Numbered from the stretch's first letter, positions 9,299-18,980 are shown. The stretch is 64,000 nucleotides of DNA from Pseudomonas purpurea (GCF_039908635.1 NZ_CP150918.1:558001-622000), one strand, 5' to 3'. Translations and numbers: made by a program. Notes: generated from the letters alone by a model not told the origin.

Positions 9299-11311
9299 GC
9301 CCCTGCCAATCAACCGCGTTTCACGTTGACCCTCGACGGCGTCCAGGATGGGCTCAAGGTCCTTGAATTCACGGGCAAGGAAGCCATCAGCCAGCCTTAC
9401 CGTTTCGATCTGGAACTGGTCAGCGAACGGCCGGACCTCGACCTCGAGAACCTCCTTCACCGCCAGGCGTTTCTCAGCTTTGATGCTCAGGGTTCCGGCA
9501 TCCATGGTCAGGTTTATCGCGTTGCCCAAGGTGATTCCGGTAAGCGTCTGACGCGCTATCAGGTCAGCCTGGTGCCGCATCTGGCCTATCTCGGGCAGCG
9601 CTTGAACCAGCGTATTTTCCAGCACAAGAGTGTCCCGGCGATTGTTGCGCTGTTACTCAAGGAACACGGAATTCTGGGGGGCGGGGTCGCGTTCGAACTG
9701 GGTAACGACTACCCGGAGCGTGAATACTGTGTGCAATTTGCCGAAAGCGACCTGGCCTTTATTCAGAGGCTCTGTACCGAGGTTGGCATTCACTATCACT
9801 TCCGGCACAGCCCTGAGGGTCACTGCCTGGTATTTGGTGATGATCAAACGGTGTTTTCCCTGTTGAGCGCGCCCACTCGTTATTCGCCGGGTACCGGGAT
9901 GGTTGCCAGCGAGCCCGTGATCAACCGCTTCAGCGTGCGCCTGGAAAGCCGCACCACAAGCGTCACCCGGCGTGATTACGACTTTCAGAAACCGCGCCTG
10001 CTACTGGAAAGTGCGACGGCTGGCCCACAGTGGCCAGCGTTGGAAGACTACAACTACCCCGGACAATTCTCTGACCGCGAGCACGGTAAACATCGGGTCC
10101 AGCGTGAACTGGAGCGGCATCGCGCGGACTACCGTCAGGCCCGGGGGCACAGTGATCAGCCGGTGCTGGTCAGCGGGCATCATCTGAGCATTGCCGAGCA
10201 CCCGCGTGCCGAGTGGAACGATTTGTGGCTGCTCACCGAGGTTGAGCACCATGGCCGTCAACCTCAGGTTCTGGAAGAGACGGGGGCGGGCGAGGGGGCG
10301 CAGTCGTTTCAGGGTTACCGCAACCGCTTTTTGGCGACACCGTGGGACGTGCCGTTTCGTCCACCACTGGAGGCCGCCAAACCGCGAATGTCGGGCTATC
10401 AAACCGCCGTGGTCACCGGCCCCCAACACAGCGAAATCCATTGCGACGAGTACGGGCGGGTCAAGGTCCAACTGGCCTGGGACCGCGACGGTCAGCTCAA
10501 CGAGCATTCCAGTTGTTGGCTGCGGGTGGCCAGCGGTTGGGCGCACGAGCGGTATGGCAGCACGCTGATTCCACGGGTCGGCATGGAGGTGCTGGTGGGG
10601 TTTGTCGATGCAGACCCCGATAAACCGGTGATCATGGGTTGCCTGCCCAACGCTGCGAATCCGGTGGCGCTGGATTTGCCGGCCGACCACACCCGGAGCA
10701 TTTTTCGCAGTCAGAGCAGCCCTGGTGGCGGTGGTTACAACGAACTGCGCATCGAAGACCGCAAGGGCGCCGAGGAGATCTACCTGCGAGCCCAGCGCGA
10801 CTGGACGCAGCACGTGTTGCACGATCAGCGGGTGCAAGTCGACAACCAGCGTCGGGTGGTGGTTGGCGGCATCAGTCGTCATGAATTCAAGGTCGATGAG
10901 CAGCGCATCACCCACGGCAATCGCCTGACCGAACTCAAACAGGACGATCACGTGCAGGTCGGTGGTAACCAGCACATCCGGGTGACCAATCAGACGTTGA
11001 ATGCGCTTGCGCAGGTGCATGTCAGTGCCGGTCGGCAGGTGGTGATCGACGGCGGCGCCAGCGCGACAATCCAGGCCGGCGGGCACTGGATCAACATCAG
11101 TGCCGCCGGGATCTTCAGCAGTGTGCCGATTGTGCAGGGCGGTGCGCCTGCACCTGCTTTGGCGGCCACTCCCCACATGCCGGGCATGGTCGAGAAGCTC
11201 GTCGCAGCGCTGCCGGCCGCCCTCAGTGCGGCACAGATTGTGAGCCTGAAAAGCAATGCGCCGTTCTGTGAAGAGTGCGAGCGCTGCAAGGCGGGAGTCT
11301 GCCATGTCTGA
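9293..11311 (+). CDS. vgrG: Type VI secretion tip protein VgrG
   Basis: Trimeric spike protein at the tip of the type VI secretion tube, 672 residues. The N-terminal gp27-like part runs from about residue 8 (RFTLTLDG...) through FAESDLAFIQRLCTEVGIHYHF. The gp5-like OB fold is near 385-460 (DEYGRVKVQLAWDRDG, SSCWLRVASGWA, GSTLIPRVGMEVLVGF, PVIMGCLPN). A beta-helix with the typical QRxVxVxN/GNQHI repeats follows. The last 60 residues form an Ala/Pro linker ending in a CxxCxxC..C cluster (CEECERCKAGVC); there is no toxin-like C-terminal domain. It overlaps the next gene by 8 nt, implying translational coupling. No other T6SS structural genes are nearby, so this is an orphan vgrG island. Confidence 0.95.
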   Translation: MSAPANQPRFTLTLDGVQDGLKVLEFTGKEAISQPYRFDLELVSERPDLDLENLLHRQAFLSFDAQGSGIHGQVYRVAQGDSGKRLTRYQVSLVPHLAYLGQRLNQRIFQHKSVPAIVALLLKEHGILGGGVAFELGNDYPEREYCVQFAESDLAFIQRLCTEVGIHYHFRHSPEGHCLVFGDDQTVFSLLSAPTRYSPGTGMVASEPVINRFSVRLESRTTSVTRRDYDFQKPRLLLESATAGPQWPALEDYNYPGQFSDREHGKHRVQRELERHRADYRQARGHSDQPVLVSGHHLSIAEHPRAEWNDLWLLTEVEHHGRQPQVLEETGAGEGAQSFQGYRNRFLATPWDVPFRPPLEAAKPRMSGYQTAVVTGPQHSEIHCDEYGRVKVQLAWDRDGQLNEHSSCWLRVASGWAHERYGSTLIPRVGMEVLVGFVDADPDKPVIMGCLPNAANPVALDLPADHTRSIFRSQSSPGGGGYNELRIEDRKGAEEIYLRAQRDWTQHVLHDQRVQVDNQRRVVVGGISRHEFKVDEQRITHGNRLTELKQDDHVQVGGNQHIRVTNQTLNALAQVHVSAGRQVVIDGGASATIQAGGHWINISAAGIFSSVPIVQGGAPAPALAATPHMPGMVEKLVAALPAALSAAQIVSLKSNAPFCEECERCKAGVCHV

Positions 11312-12038
11312 GCGAATTTCACCTCGGGACTGGCTTGAGCGCCAGCCGTTGCAGCCATCGCAACAGCTGCTCGCGATCTTCAGCAACACCAGTGACGCTG
11401 AGCCTTTGCAGGCCTGGCGTTGTGCGAGCGGCACCCAGGCGCCGAGCCCGATCTGGGCCGGCACCGCCTATGCTGAATGGGAGCCGGTGATGCCTTACGT
11501 CGGCATCGTAGAGGCGGGCAGCGATTTCCTTGAATGGGTGGGCCGATGCGACCGTCAGGATTGGGGTTGGCTGGCGGTTTCGTCGAGTAGCCTGGAGCGT
11601 ATGGTCGAGCATTTGCGCAGCCTGACTCAGGTGCTGTTGCCCGAGGGGGCGGCGGTATTTTTTCGCTTTTGGGACGGACGTCATGTGCTGCCGATCTTGC
11701 GCTTGGCACAGGTGGAGCGCGCTGAACTGCTGCCGGTGGTCGAGCGTTGCCTGATCAATGGCCAGGCGCTGGAGGTGGGTGGTCGTGGCGTGGAGCCCGT
11801 TCAGGTTTTCCCCTGGTGGAATGTCCCGACGGCATTGCTTGAGACGCTGGCGCCACAGGCAGCGGACACCCGAATCGCCAATCTGCTGAAGTGGTTGGGC
11901 GAAGCGCGCCCGGACGTCGATCAGGCATATTCCCCAGCAGTACTGCATTGCAAGGTGAAGGCTTTTGTCGCACGGTGTGGTCCTGCCGGGGCGACGCCGG
12001 AAGCGTTGGTTCACTGCCTGATGTCTCAGCGGCGCTGA
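11304..12038 (+). CDS. DUF4123 family protein (probable T6SS effector adaptor, Tap/TEC type)
   Basis: Protein of 244 residues resembling the DUF4123 family, whose known members act as chaperones that load an effector onto a cognate VgrG. Features seen are an N-terminal IWAGTAYAEWEPVMPYVG-type segment, a GWLAVSSSSLERMVEHLRSL region, and FFRFWDGRHVLPIL, the (F/Y)R(Y/F)(Y/W)D-type motif of the family. The ATG at 11304 lies inside the end of vgrG (8-nt overlap) with GGCGGGAG upstream, so it is translationally coupled. Family adaptors normally sit directly before the effector gene, but no recognisable effector follows here. Confidence 0.82.
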   Translation: MSERISPRDWLERQPLQPSQQLLAIFSNTSDAEPLQAWRCASGTQAPSPIWAGTAYAEWEPVMPYVGIVEAGSDFLEWVGRCDRQDWGWLAVSSSSLERMVEHLRSLTQVLLPEGAAVFFRFWDGRHVLPILRLAQVERAELLPVVERCLINGQALEVGGRGVEPVQVFPWWNVPTALLETLAPQAADTRIANLLKWLGEARPDVDQAYSPAVLHCKVKAFVARCGPAGATPEALVHCLMSQRR

Positions 12039-12147
12039 CGGGATGAGACAGGGGTAGAAGATTCGCGTAATTTTTGGCGCTTTGGCGGGTGGTACTGATC
12101 GTGGTGGCCCGCGAACTCAAAGTGGTCGCTCTCGAAAGGGCTCGGGA

Positions 12148-12462
12148 ATGAATGGAATGCTTGATTCAAACAAGACAATAGAAATGGCCGGTGTAGACGC
12201 CATGGAAGCGCTGGCCGAGATTGAGTTCATTCTGATTTCGCTAAGGAAGATGGGCACGTTTTACATGGACAAATCCCAGGAGGATTATCGTAAGGCAACC
12301 ACGGACTTCATCGACGACTTCGCGGTGACCCAGCGCCTTGCAAAGGTCCGCCGGTTGATCAGTCAGCACTTCGACAGCACCTTGGGCGATGACGACATGG
12401 ACGATCTGGAGCGCTACATGCAGACGTTGCAGTTTTGGCAGCCAGAACCCTCAGCCGGGTAA
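12148..12462 (+). CDS. Small acidic hypothetical protein downstream of the vgrG-DUF4123 pair
   Basis: Predicted soluble protein of 104 residues, helical and acidic (DDDMDDLERYMQTLQ near the C terminus), with no signal peptide, membrane segment or motif I recognise. ATG 12148 follows AAGGG by 7 nt; a second ATG lies 9 nt on. It starts 109 nt after the DUF4123 stop on the same strand. Position suggests a type VI cargo or an immunity protein, and the small acidic character fits an immunity protein better. The sequence alone does not prove either. Confidence 0.6.
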   Translation: MNGMLDSNKTIEMAGVDAMEALAEIEFILISLRKMGTFYMDKSQEDYRKATTDFIDDFAVTQRLAKVRRLISQHFDSTLGDDDMDDLERYMQTLQFWQPEPSAG

Positions 12463-12578
12463 GTGGCCTGTGCAAGGCGTCACGCGCCTGGATCAGAGGG
12501 TACAAAAGCCGTGCCTACAGGCGGTCCTGACGTTCAGCGCTGTACAAGGTAAACTTCGCCTCCTTCGCAGGAGCAGCC

Positions 12579-13415
12579 ATGAATTATCGTCACGCCTTCC
12601 ACGCCGGCAATCACGCCGACGTGTTCAAACACCTGACCTTGACCCGCCTCATCGCCTTGATGTCGCGCAAGGAGCAGCCGTTCGCCTATCTCGACACCCA
12701 CGCCGGCATTGGTCTGTATGACTTGCAGGGCGACCAGGCCAGCCGGACCGGCGAGTACCTGGAAGGGATCGCGCGTTTGTGGGGTGAGCCGGATCTGCCG
12801 GTGCTGACGGCCGACTACATGCAAGTGCTGCATGAGATGAACCCGGATGGCCAGTTGCGTTACTACCCAGGCTCCCCCGAGTTGGCGAGACGCCTGACGC
12901 GTCCGCAGGATCGGGTGCTGCTCAACGAAAAGCACCCTGAAGACGGGTTGCTGCTCAAGGACAACATGAAGGGCGATCGCCGGGTCAAAGTGCACCTGGG
13001 CGAGGGCTGGCATGTGCCGCGTGCGCTGTTGCCGGTGCCGGAGAAGCGTGGGCTGATGCTGATCGACCCGCCGTTCGAGAAGCTCGATGAGATGCAGCGC
13101 TGCGCGGCCTCGCTCAAAGAGGCGATTGGCCGGATGCGCCAGACCGTGGCGGCCATCTGGTACCCGGTGAAGGATCAGCGCATGTTGCGCCGCTTCTACC
13201 AGGACCTGGCCGGGACCGGCGCGCCGAAGCTGTTGCGCGTGGAGTTGCTGGTGCATCCGCTGGACACGCCGAACAGTCTGAACGGCTCCGGGCTGGCGAT
13301 TGCCAATCCGCCGTGGGGGCTGGAGGAAGAATTGCGCGAGTTGTTGCCGTGGCTGTCGAAAAAACTCGGCCAGACCCAGGGCGGGTGGCAGATGGATTGG
13401 TTGATTGCGGAGTAA
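12579..13415 (+). CDS. rlmJ: 23S rRNA (adenine(2030)-N(6))-methyltransferase RlmJ
   Basis: S-adenosylmethionine-dependent enzyme that methylates A2030 of 23S rRNA. The protein has 278 residues, the usual family length. It begins MNYRHAFHAGNHADVFKH, the family signature. The SAM-binding region YLDTHAGIGLYDL is near residue 46, and the catalytic motif DPPFE is near residue 164. ATG 12579 has AGGAG 6 nt upstream. It converges on msrA across a stem-loop. Confidence 0.95.
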   Translation: MNYRHAFHAGNHADVFKHLTLTRLIALMSRKEQPFAYLDTHAGIGLYDLQGDQASRTGEYLEGIARLWGEPDLPVLTADYMQVLHEMNPDGQLRYYPGSPELARRLTRPQDRVLLNEKHPEDGLLLKDNMKGDRRVKVHLGEGWHVPRALLPVPEKRGLMLIDPPFEKLDEMQRCAASLKEAIGRMRQTVAAIWYPVKDQRMLRRFYQDLAGTGAPKLLRVELLVHPLDTPNSLNGSGLAIANPPWGLEEELRELLPWLSKKLGQTQGGWQMDWLIAE

Positions 13416-13445
13416 GTTCTGGCTTTGCAGCATCCGTCAGGACAA

Positions 13446-13486
13446 CCCCTCACTGTAGAGAACGGTACATCCTTTACCGTGAGGGG
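13446..13486. terminator. Stem-loop between convergent rlmJ and msrA
   Basis: CCCCTCAC pairs with GTGAGGGG. After one T/C mismatch, GTAGAG pairs with CTTTAC (one G-U), leaving an 11-nt loop. It sits between converging stop codons, as a shared terminator would, but no T-run follows on either strand. Confidence 0.5.
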
Positions 13487-13529
13487 TGATCTCAAGTCAG
13501 ACAGAGCCCTCAAGATCATCAGTTTTCCA

Positions 13530-14177
13530 TCAGATCGGGCAAGTCACCCCTGTGCCGCCAATCCCGCAATACCCTTCAGGGTTTTTGGCCAGGTACTGCT
13601 GGTGATAGGCCTCGGCGAAGAAGAAAGTCGGGGCTTCTTCGATTTCGGTGGTGATGGTGCCTTTGCCAGCCTTGGTCAACTCAGCCTGGAACACGTGTTC
13701 GCTGGCCTTGGCGGCTTCCAGTTGGGCTGGGGTGGTGGCGTAGATCACCGAGCGGTACTGGGTGCCGATGTCGTTGCCCTGGCGCATGCCCTGGGTCGGG
13801 TTGTGCAGTTCCCAGAACATCTTCAGTAGCGCGTCGTAGCTGACGTTTGCCGGCTCGTAGACCACCAGTACCACTTCGGTGTGGCCGGTCAGGCCAGAGC
13901 AGACTTCTTCATACGTCGGGTTCGGCGTAAAGCCACCGGCATAACCCACCGCCGTACTGACCACGCCTTCGCGCTGCCAGAATTTGCGTTCCGCGCCCCA
14001 GAAGCAGCCCAGGCCGAAGATCGCGAAATCCACGTCGGTGACGAACGGACCCAGCAGCGGGGCGTCGTGGACGAAGTGTTTTTCGGGCACGGTCATTGGG
14101 GTTTCGCGGCCAGGCAGAGCTTGTTCTTTGGTTGGGAGCACGTTTTTGTTCACCAGAATTTCCGAGCGCAAGACCAT
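13530..14177 (-). CDS. msrA: Peptide methionine sulfoxide reductase MsrA
   Basis: Repairs methionine-S-sulfoxide in oxidised proteins using thioredoxin. The protein has 215 residues. The catalytic motif GCFWG places the nucleophile at Cys58, and two C-terminal recycling cysteines are at residues 204 and 213 ([13 protein letters not shown]), as in the long E. coli-type enzyme. The stretch [21 protein letters not shown] is also diagnostic. ATG 14177 is preceded by GAGGGG at 8 nt. It lies downstream of dipA on the same strand with a REPIN between, so the two are probably separate units. Confidence 0.96.
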   Translation of the reverse strand: MVLRSEILVNKNVLPTKEQALPGRETPMTVPEKHFVHDAPLLGPFVTDVDFAIFGLGCFWGAERKFWQREGVVSTAVGYAGGFTPNPTYEEVCSGLTGHTEVVLVVYEPANVSYDALLKMFWELHNPTQGMRQGNDIGTQYRSVIYATTPAQLEAAKASEHVFQAELTKAGKGTITTEIEEAPTFFFAEAYHQQYLAKNPEGYCGIGGTGVTCPI

Positions 14178-14256
14178 GATCAGTCCCCTCAGTCAGGTTG
14201 AATGTAAATTGTCAGACACACAGTTTGCCCAATGCTATCCGGTTACGCACTACCCA

Positions 14257-14346
14257 TGTGGGAGCGGGCTTGCTCGCGAAGGCGTTGTGACAGTTAACAT
14301 CAATGCCTGCTGACACACCGCATTCGCGAGCAAGCCCGCTCCCACA
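14257..14346. repeat. REPIN, short family (copy 3)
   Basis: Inverted pair TGTGGGAGCGGGCTTGCTCG ... CGAGCAAGCCCGCTCCCACA, about 34 nt apart, between the dipA 3' end and the msrA start. Confidence 0.9.
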
Positions 14347-14373
14347 GGGTTTTGCGTATTGACTGAAGTGCTG

Positions 14374-17068
14374 TCAGGCGATTGGACCGCGCGGGTAGCG
14401 CTTGAGCTTCTCGATCAGCTCTGAACCCGGGATCGGCCGGTCGAACAGGTAGCCCTGGCCGACGTCGCAACGGTGTCGGCGCAAGAACGCCAACTGCTCT
14501 GAGGTCTCGATGCCTTCGGCGACCACTTTGAGCTTGAGGTTGTGGGCCATGGCGATCACCGCCGAGGTGATTTCCATGTCGTCCTGGTTGTCCGGGATTT
14601 CGTGGATGAAGCTGCGATCGATCTTGATGATATCGATCGGGAATTTCTTCAGGTAGCTGAGCGACGAATACCCGGTGCCGAAGTCGTCCATGGCCAGGGT
14701 CAGGCCCAGGCGCTTGAGCTGATCGAGCTGCAAGTGCGTGTCTTCGGTGGCTTCCAGCAGCAGGCCTTCGGTCAGTTCCAGCTCCAGCAAATGCGCGGGC
14801 AGCTGTTCTTCCTTGAGGATGCTGGCGATCGACGCCACCAGGTCCGGGTCGGAAAACTGCTTGGGCGACAGGTTGATCGCCACCTGCAAGTTACCCAGCC
14901 CGGCCGCGGTCAGTTGCTTGCTCATGCGGCAGGCCTGGCGGGCGATCCATTTACCGATGGGGATGATCAGGCCGGTTTCTTCGGCGACGCTGATGAACTG
15001 GTCCGGGCGGATCATGCCCTTTTCCGGATGGTTCCAGCGCAGCAAGGCTTCCATGCCCAGCAGGCGACCGCTGCGCAGGCAGAGCTTGGGTTGGTAGAAG
15101 ACATCCAGCTCGTTTTGGGTCAGGGCGCGGCGCAGGTTGTTCTCGACGAACAGTTTGTAGCTGGCCTCGGCGTTCAGCGCCTCGGTGAACACCTGGACCT
15201 GATGCTTGCCGTTAGCCTTGGCCTTGTGCAGCGCGAGCCCGGCGTTGCGCATCAGCGTCTGCGGATCGCGGCCATGCAGCGGCGCACAGGCCAGGCCCAC
15301 GGAGCCGGTCACGCTGATCAACTGGTTGTCGACGAACATCGGTTTGTCGAGGGTCATCAGCAACTGGCTGGCGATCAGTTGGCCGGCCTCAAGGTCGGTG
15401 TTGTCCAGCAGCACGGCGAATTCGTTACTGGCAAAACGCGCCAGGCTGCCGCTCGGGCTCAGGCTGTTGCGCAGGCGTCGGGCGAGGCTGATCAGCAGCT
15501 TGTCGCCGGTCTGGTGGCCGAGGCTGTCGTTGATCCGCTTGAAGTTGTCGATGTCCACCAGCAGCAGGCTGATCGGCGTATCGCTGTCGCGGGCGAAGCG
15601 CTCGTCGAGGTTGCGGATGAACGCCGGACGGTTGCCCAGGTTGGTCAGGTTGTCGGTGTAGGCCAGGCGCTCGATGCGCTGTTGGGCGAGCTTGGTCTGG
15701 GTGATGTCTTCGTAGATACCGATGTAGTGCGTCAGTTCGCGGTTGTCGCCATAGACCTTGGAGATCGACAGTTGGCCCCAATAGGGTTCCAGATTCTTGC
15801 GCCGACTCTTGAATTCGCCCTGCCAGCTGTTGCTCTTGGCCAGGCTTGAGGGCGCGTCGAACAACAGCTCGCTGAGGTTTTCCAGTGCCGGCAGTTCCGA
15901 CAGCCGATGGCCATGGACTTCTTCGGTGCTGTACTGGGTGATCGCGGTGAAGCTGGGGTTGACGTACTCGACCACGCCGTCGCAGTTGACCAGCAAAAAG
16001 GCGTTGGCGCTTTGCTCGACCGCCCGCTGGAACAAGTGCAGGGCGCTGGTGGCGGTGCGGCGGTTGTGGTTGTTGATGACTTGCGCAAACTGGTCGGCCA
16101 ACTCGCCGGCGAAGGCGATTTCGTCCGACTGCCAGGCGCGGGTCGCGCCGGTCTGCTCCAGGCACAGCACGCCGACCACCTGGCCGTCGACACGAATGCT
16201 GGCGTCGAGCATGGCATTGACGTCACGCGGGCGCAGGCTCTCGGCCATGTCGCGGGTGCGCGGGTCGCGCATCGCGTTGTGGGCGTCGATGGCCCGGCTG
16301 GTGTGCAGCGCTTCCAGGTAGTCCGGGAAGCTGCTGGCGTCGATCACCGGCGGCAAGCGATATTCCTGGGAGGCGCGGTGGTACGCCGAGATCGGTACCA
16401 GTTGCTGGCCTTCGAGGTTCCACAGGCTGGCGCAGTCGATTTCGTAGATGTCGCAGGCGCTGCGGGTGATCAGTTCAGCGGCTTCCTGCAAGGAGTTGCC
16501 GGTGCTGTAGCGCTGGCGGGCAAGCAGCAGGATCAGGTCCTGCTGGGCGCGCACACGTTCCAGATGCTGGAGTTGCTCCTGCTGGGCGCGCTGGTTCAGC
16601 TCCAGCGCGATTTGCAGGCGCGAGTTCTGGGTTTCCAGGTCCAGCGCGGGCAGCAAGGGGTCATCGCTGAACAGGCCCTTCGACCACCAGCAGGTAGCCG
16701 CGCAGCAGGTGGCGATTGTGTTGTTTGTAGGCTTCGCCCAGTTCAAGCAGGCTCAATGGACCTTGGGCGGTGTGCAGGGTGTAGCGGATCAGGTAGTGCG
16801 GGGAAAGCGTCAGTTGCTGCTGGATCGCGTCGTGCAACTGGTAGCGTGCTTCGGGTTCCATCAGGCTGGCGTAAGGCGAGCCGACCAGTGCGCAGAGTTC
16901 GACAGCGGGCAAGCCGAACTGGCGTTCGCAATTGGGGTCGAGAAACAGCAGCGCCCAGCTTGCTTCATTCAGCCGTTCGAAACGCAGCATGCCGAGCCGC
17001 GAGGGCACCGGCAACTGCGTCACTACCTCGGCCACCATACGGCTGGTGGCATCAGGTTGGCTTTTCAT
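14374..17068 (-). pseudogene. dipA: c-di-GMP phosphodiesterase DipA (PAS-GAF-PAS-GGDEF-EAL), frameshifted by one base
   Basis: Orthologue by order (msrA-dipA-aceF-aceE) and domains of the P. aeruginosa dispersion phosphodiesterase DipA, about 899 residues; here 897 after correction. An N-terminal PAS-like region is followed by a GAF region, a second PAS (VNCDGVVEYVNPSFTAITQY), a GGDEF domain and an EAL domain. The GGDEF motif is degenerate (ASNEF near residue 547), so no cyclase activity is expected. The EAL domain keeps EALLRW and DDFGTGYSSLSYL, so it should hydrolyse c-di-GMP. As read, translation from ATG 17068 stops after 135 residues. One extra base in GGCCC at 16674-16678 shifts VVEG|LFSDDP out of frame. 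The rest is open and conserved, which suggests a sequencing indel or a very recent mutation. Confidence 0.88.
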
Positions 17069-17282
17069 GGGGGAAACTCGCTTCGAAAATGCTGATCGCG
17101 CCGGGCTCGCGCCCTCTTTACTGTTGCCTGCGGCAAGGTTGCATCATGCGGCACTCACTGACAAGTGAGATGAAGGCCAAGTGCTATAAGAATGTGTCGG
17201 CCGGCCGGGTGATTTCTGCACCCGGCGACCGAAACTAAAGTTGGCGCAGGTCTCTGGCCTGCCGTCCTGCGGGTGGCTCGGG

Positions 17283-18677
17283 TCAACGAAGGGTGATGGC
17301 CACTGTTTGCAGCGCCTTGCCGTCCCGGTTGTGGAAGGTGACGTTGAGCTGATCTGCATCAATTTCCAGCTGGGCGAAATTGTCTTCGCTGATCACCGGG
17401 CTGGTCAGTACATGGCGGTACTCGCCGGTGGCGACGCGGGCCAGCGGCTGGTCGAGTATAAACGTGGACGCTTTGGCGTAGGGCAGCAGGGCGCTGTTAC
17501 AGAGCGGCGAGGACACGATGGTGTGCACTTCGAACCCGGGGTCTTCGCTGTGAGTCAGGCGGCTGGTCAGGGAGCCATGGACGTCACCTGAAACGAAGAT
17601 GACGTTCTTGATCCGATGGCTACGGATGGTTTCCAGCAGGCGCAGTCGCTGCTCGGGGAAGGCTTTCCAGGCGTCGTCGCCATGGGTTTTGCGGTCGGGG
17701 TAGAACATGACGCTGGTGACCACGAATTTGACCCGTGCCGGGCTGTGGATCAGCCATGTGAGCAGGGCCTGTTCCTGTGCGACGTCGAGAATGCGCCGGT
17801 CGTCGGCCGAGAGGTTGCGCCGGGTGCGGCTGTCGGTGACAAACCACTGGATATCGCCCTCGCCAAACGGATACCAATAACGTTCAAGTGTGTTCGTTAG
17901 TTGCCCGTTAGTTTGCAGTACAGGGCCAGGTCCATGACTGGCTTGGTATAACTCGTAGGCCTTCATGGCGTGAGTGAACAAGTGTTTGTCGGAGGCACTT
18001 TCGTTAGCTGGCCAGTTATCCTCTATCTCGTGATCGTCCAGGATCATATACGTCGGTAGTTGCGACATTAGTTCCTGGATATGCGGCTGGGAAAAGGCCG
18101 TCCGGTACTTATGGAGGATGTCCTGATAGCTCCGGTCGGGGGCGATGATGTTCAAGTCGTCCACGTAGACCTGGTCGCCGGTCATCAACAGGGCGTTGAA
18201 GGGGGGCGAAGCTTTTGCGACCAGGTCCTGGATGGCGGCGAAGATCCGGTCACCCTTTGCGGGTGCCGAAGGTACGCCCAGGGTCATGCGTAAATAGCGG
18301 CATGAGCCGACGATGTAGCGGCTTGGCGTGCTGTTTTTTCCTGAGGCGGTGTGCAGGTGGTAAGTCTCCCTGGGCCACTGCAATGGCAGCTCTCGCACGG
18401 TTTCGACGGTATGCACCGGGCTCATGGTGGTGAACCAGCCTGCCTGATAGTCATAACGGGTATCGGCGGCAAGTCCGTCGAGTACGATCACCGCCGTCAT
18501 GTCCCGTGAGGGGTGCAAGGCCGCGAACCGGCCGGTTGACCAAGTGCTGTCGCCCGTACGGCGATAGCGGATGCCGGCAAAGACCGGCGAATGTTTATCT
18601 GGCCCGCCACGCAGAAAGATGCGGGCGTGACGGGACGTCGTGTGGCCAAGAATCGGGCCGACAGTCGGCTTTAACAT
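17283..18677 (-). CDS. PhoD-like alkaline phosphatase/phosphodiesterase family protein
   Basis: Predicted metallophosphoesterase of the PhoD type. Metal-binding motifs appear in order: GSCRY, MTGDQVYVDDLN, DDHEIEDNW, SVMFYPDRKT and SGDVHGSLTSRL, spread over the C-terminal 330 residues. The start is uncertain. ATG 18677 (464 residues) places the usual N-terminal VGPILGHTTSRHARIF segment at the front. In-frame alternatives are ATG 18689, ATG 18755 and TTG 18872, none with a good ribosome site. I see no Tat or Sec signal, which is unusual for PhoD. The gene separates aceF from dipA, which are adjacent in P. aeruginosa, and its wording looks more AT-rich than its neighbours, so it may be a later insertion. 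The substrate is unknown. Confidence 0.8.
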   Translation of the reverse strand: MLKPTVGPILGHTTSRHARIFLRGGPDKHSPVFAGIRYRRTGDSTWSTGRFAALHPSRDMTAVIVLDGLAADTRYDYQAGWFTTMSPVHTVETVRELPLQWPRETYHLHTASGKNSTPSRYIVGSCRYLRMTLGVPSAPAKGDRIFAAIQDLVAKASPPFNALLMTGDQVYVDDLNIIAPDRSYQDILHKYRTAFSQPHIQELMSQLPTYMILDDHEIEDNWPANESASDKHLFTHAMKAYELYQASHGPGPVLQTNGQLTNTLERYWYPFGEGDIQWFVTDSRTRRNLSADDRRILDVAQEQALLTWLIHSPARVKFVVTSVMFYPDRKTHGDDAWKAFPEQRLRLLETIRSHRIKNVIFVSGDVHGSLTSRLTHSEDPGFEVHTIVSSPLCNSALLPYAKASTFILDQPLARVATGEYRHVLTSPVISEDNFAQLEIDADQLNVTFHNRDGKALQTVAITLR

Positions 18678-18880
18678 ATTCGAATCCATTCGAAGTGGTG
18701 CGGCATGAATTAATAGTGGTCCGGCAGCCGATAGCGTCTGCCGGGTGCCGCTCATGCTAGGGCCCGGTGCTTCATAAATATTGAGGGGTAAGTGGACTTT
18801 GCCTGTAAGGCGTATAAGCCCGGCAAGTAGTCTTTGTTGTAGATGGGTGTAGGGGGCGTTGAGCTTTGGCAAAAATCGGG

Positions 18881-18911
18881 CAAAAAAAGCCCCGCCAAAT
18901 TGACGGGGTTG
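18881..18911 (-). terminator. Rho-independent terminator of the aceEF transcript
   Basis: On the minus strand AACCCCGTC-AATTT-GGCGGGGC forms a stem followed by seven T. It lies about 70 nt after the aceF stop. A further hairpin, GGCCCTCC / GGAGGGCC, lies at about 18951-18972 between the stop codon and this terminator. Confidence 0.9.
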
Positions 18912-18980
18912 AGGTACGAGCGTGGCGCTCGGAAAACAGTGAGCGCGAGTGGCCCTCCGGTGAGGGAGGGCCGCCCGGTC

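Noticed and set aside
16661..16746. Programmed frameshifting as the explanation of the broken genes
   Set aside because: No slippery heptamer or stimulatory pseudoknot is evident, the five genes are unrelated, and their families are not known to use recoding.
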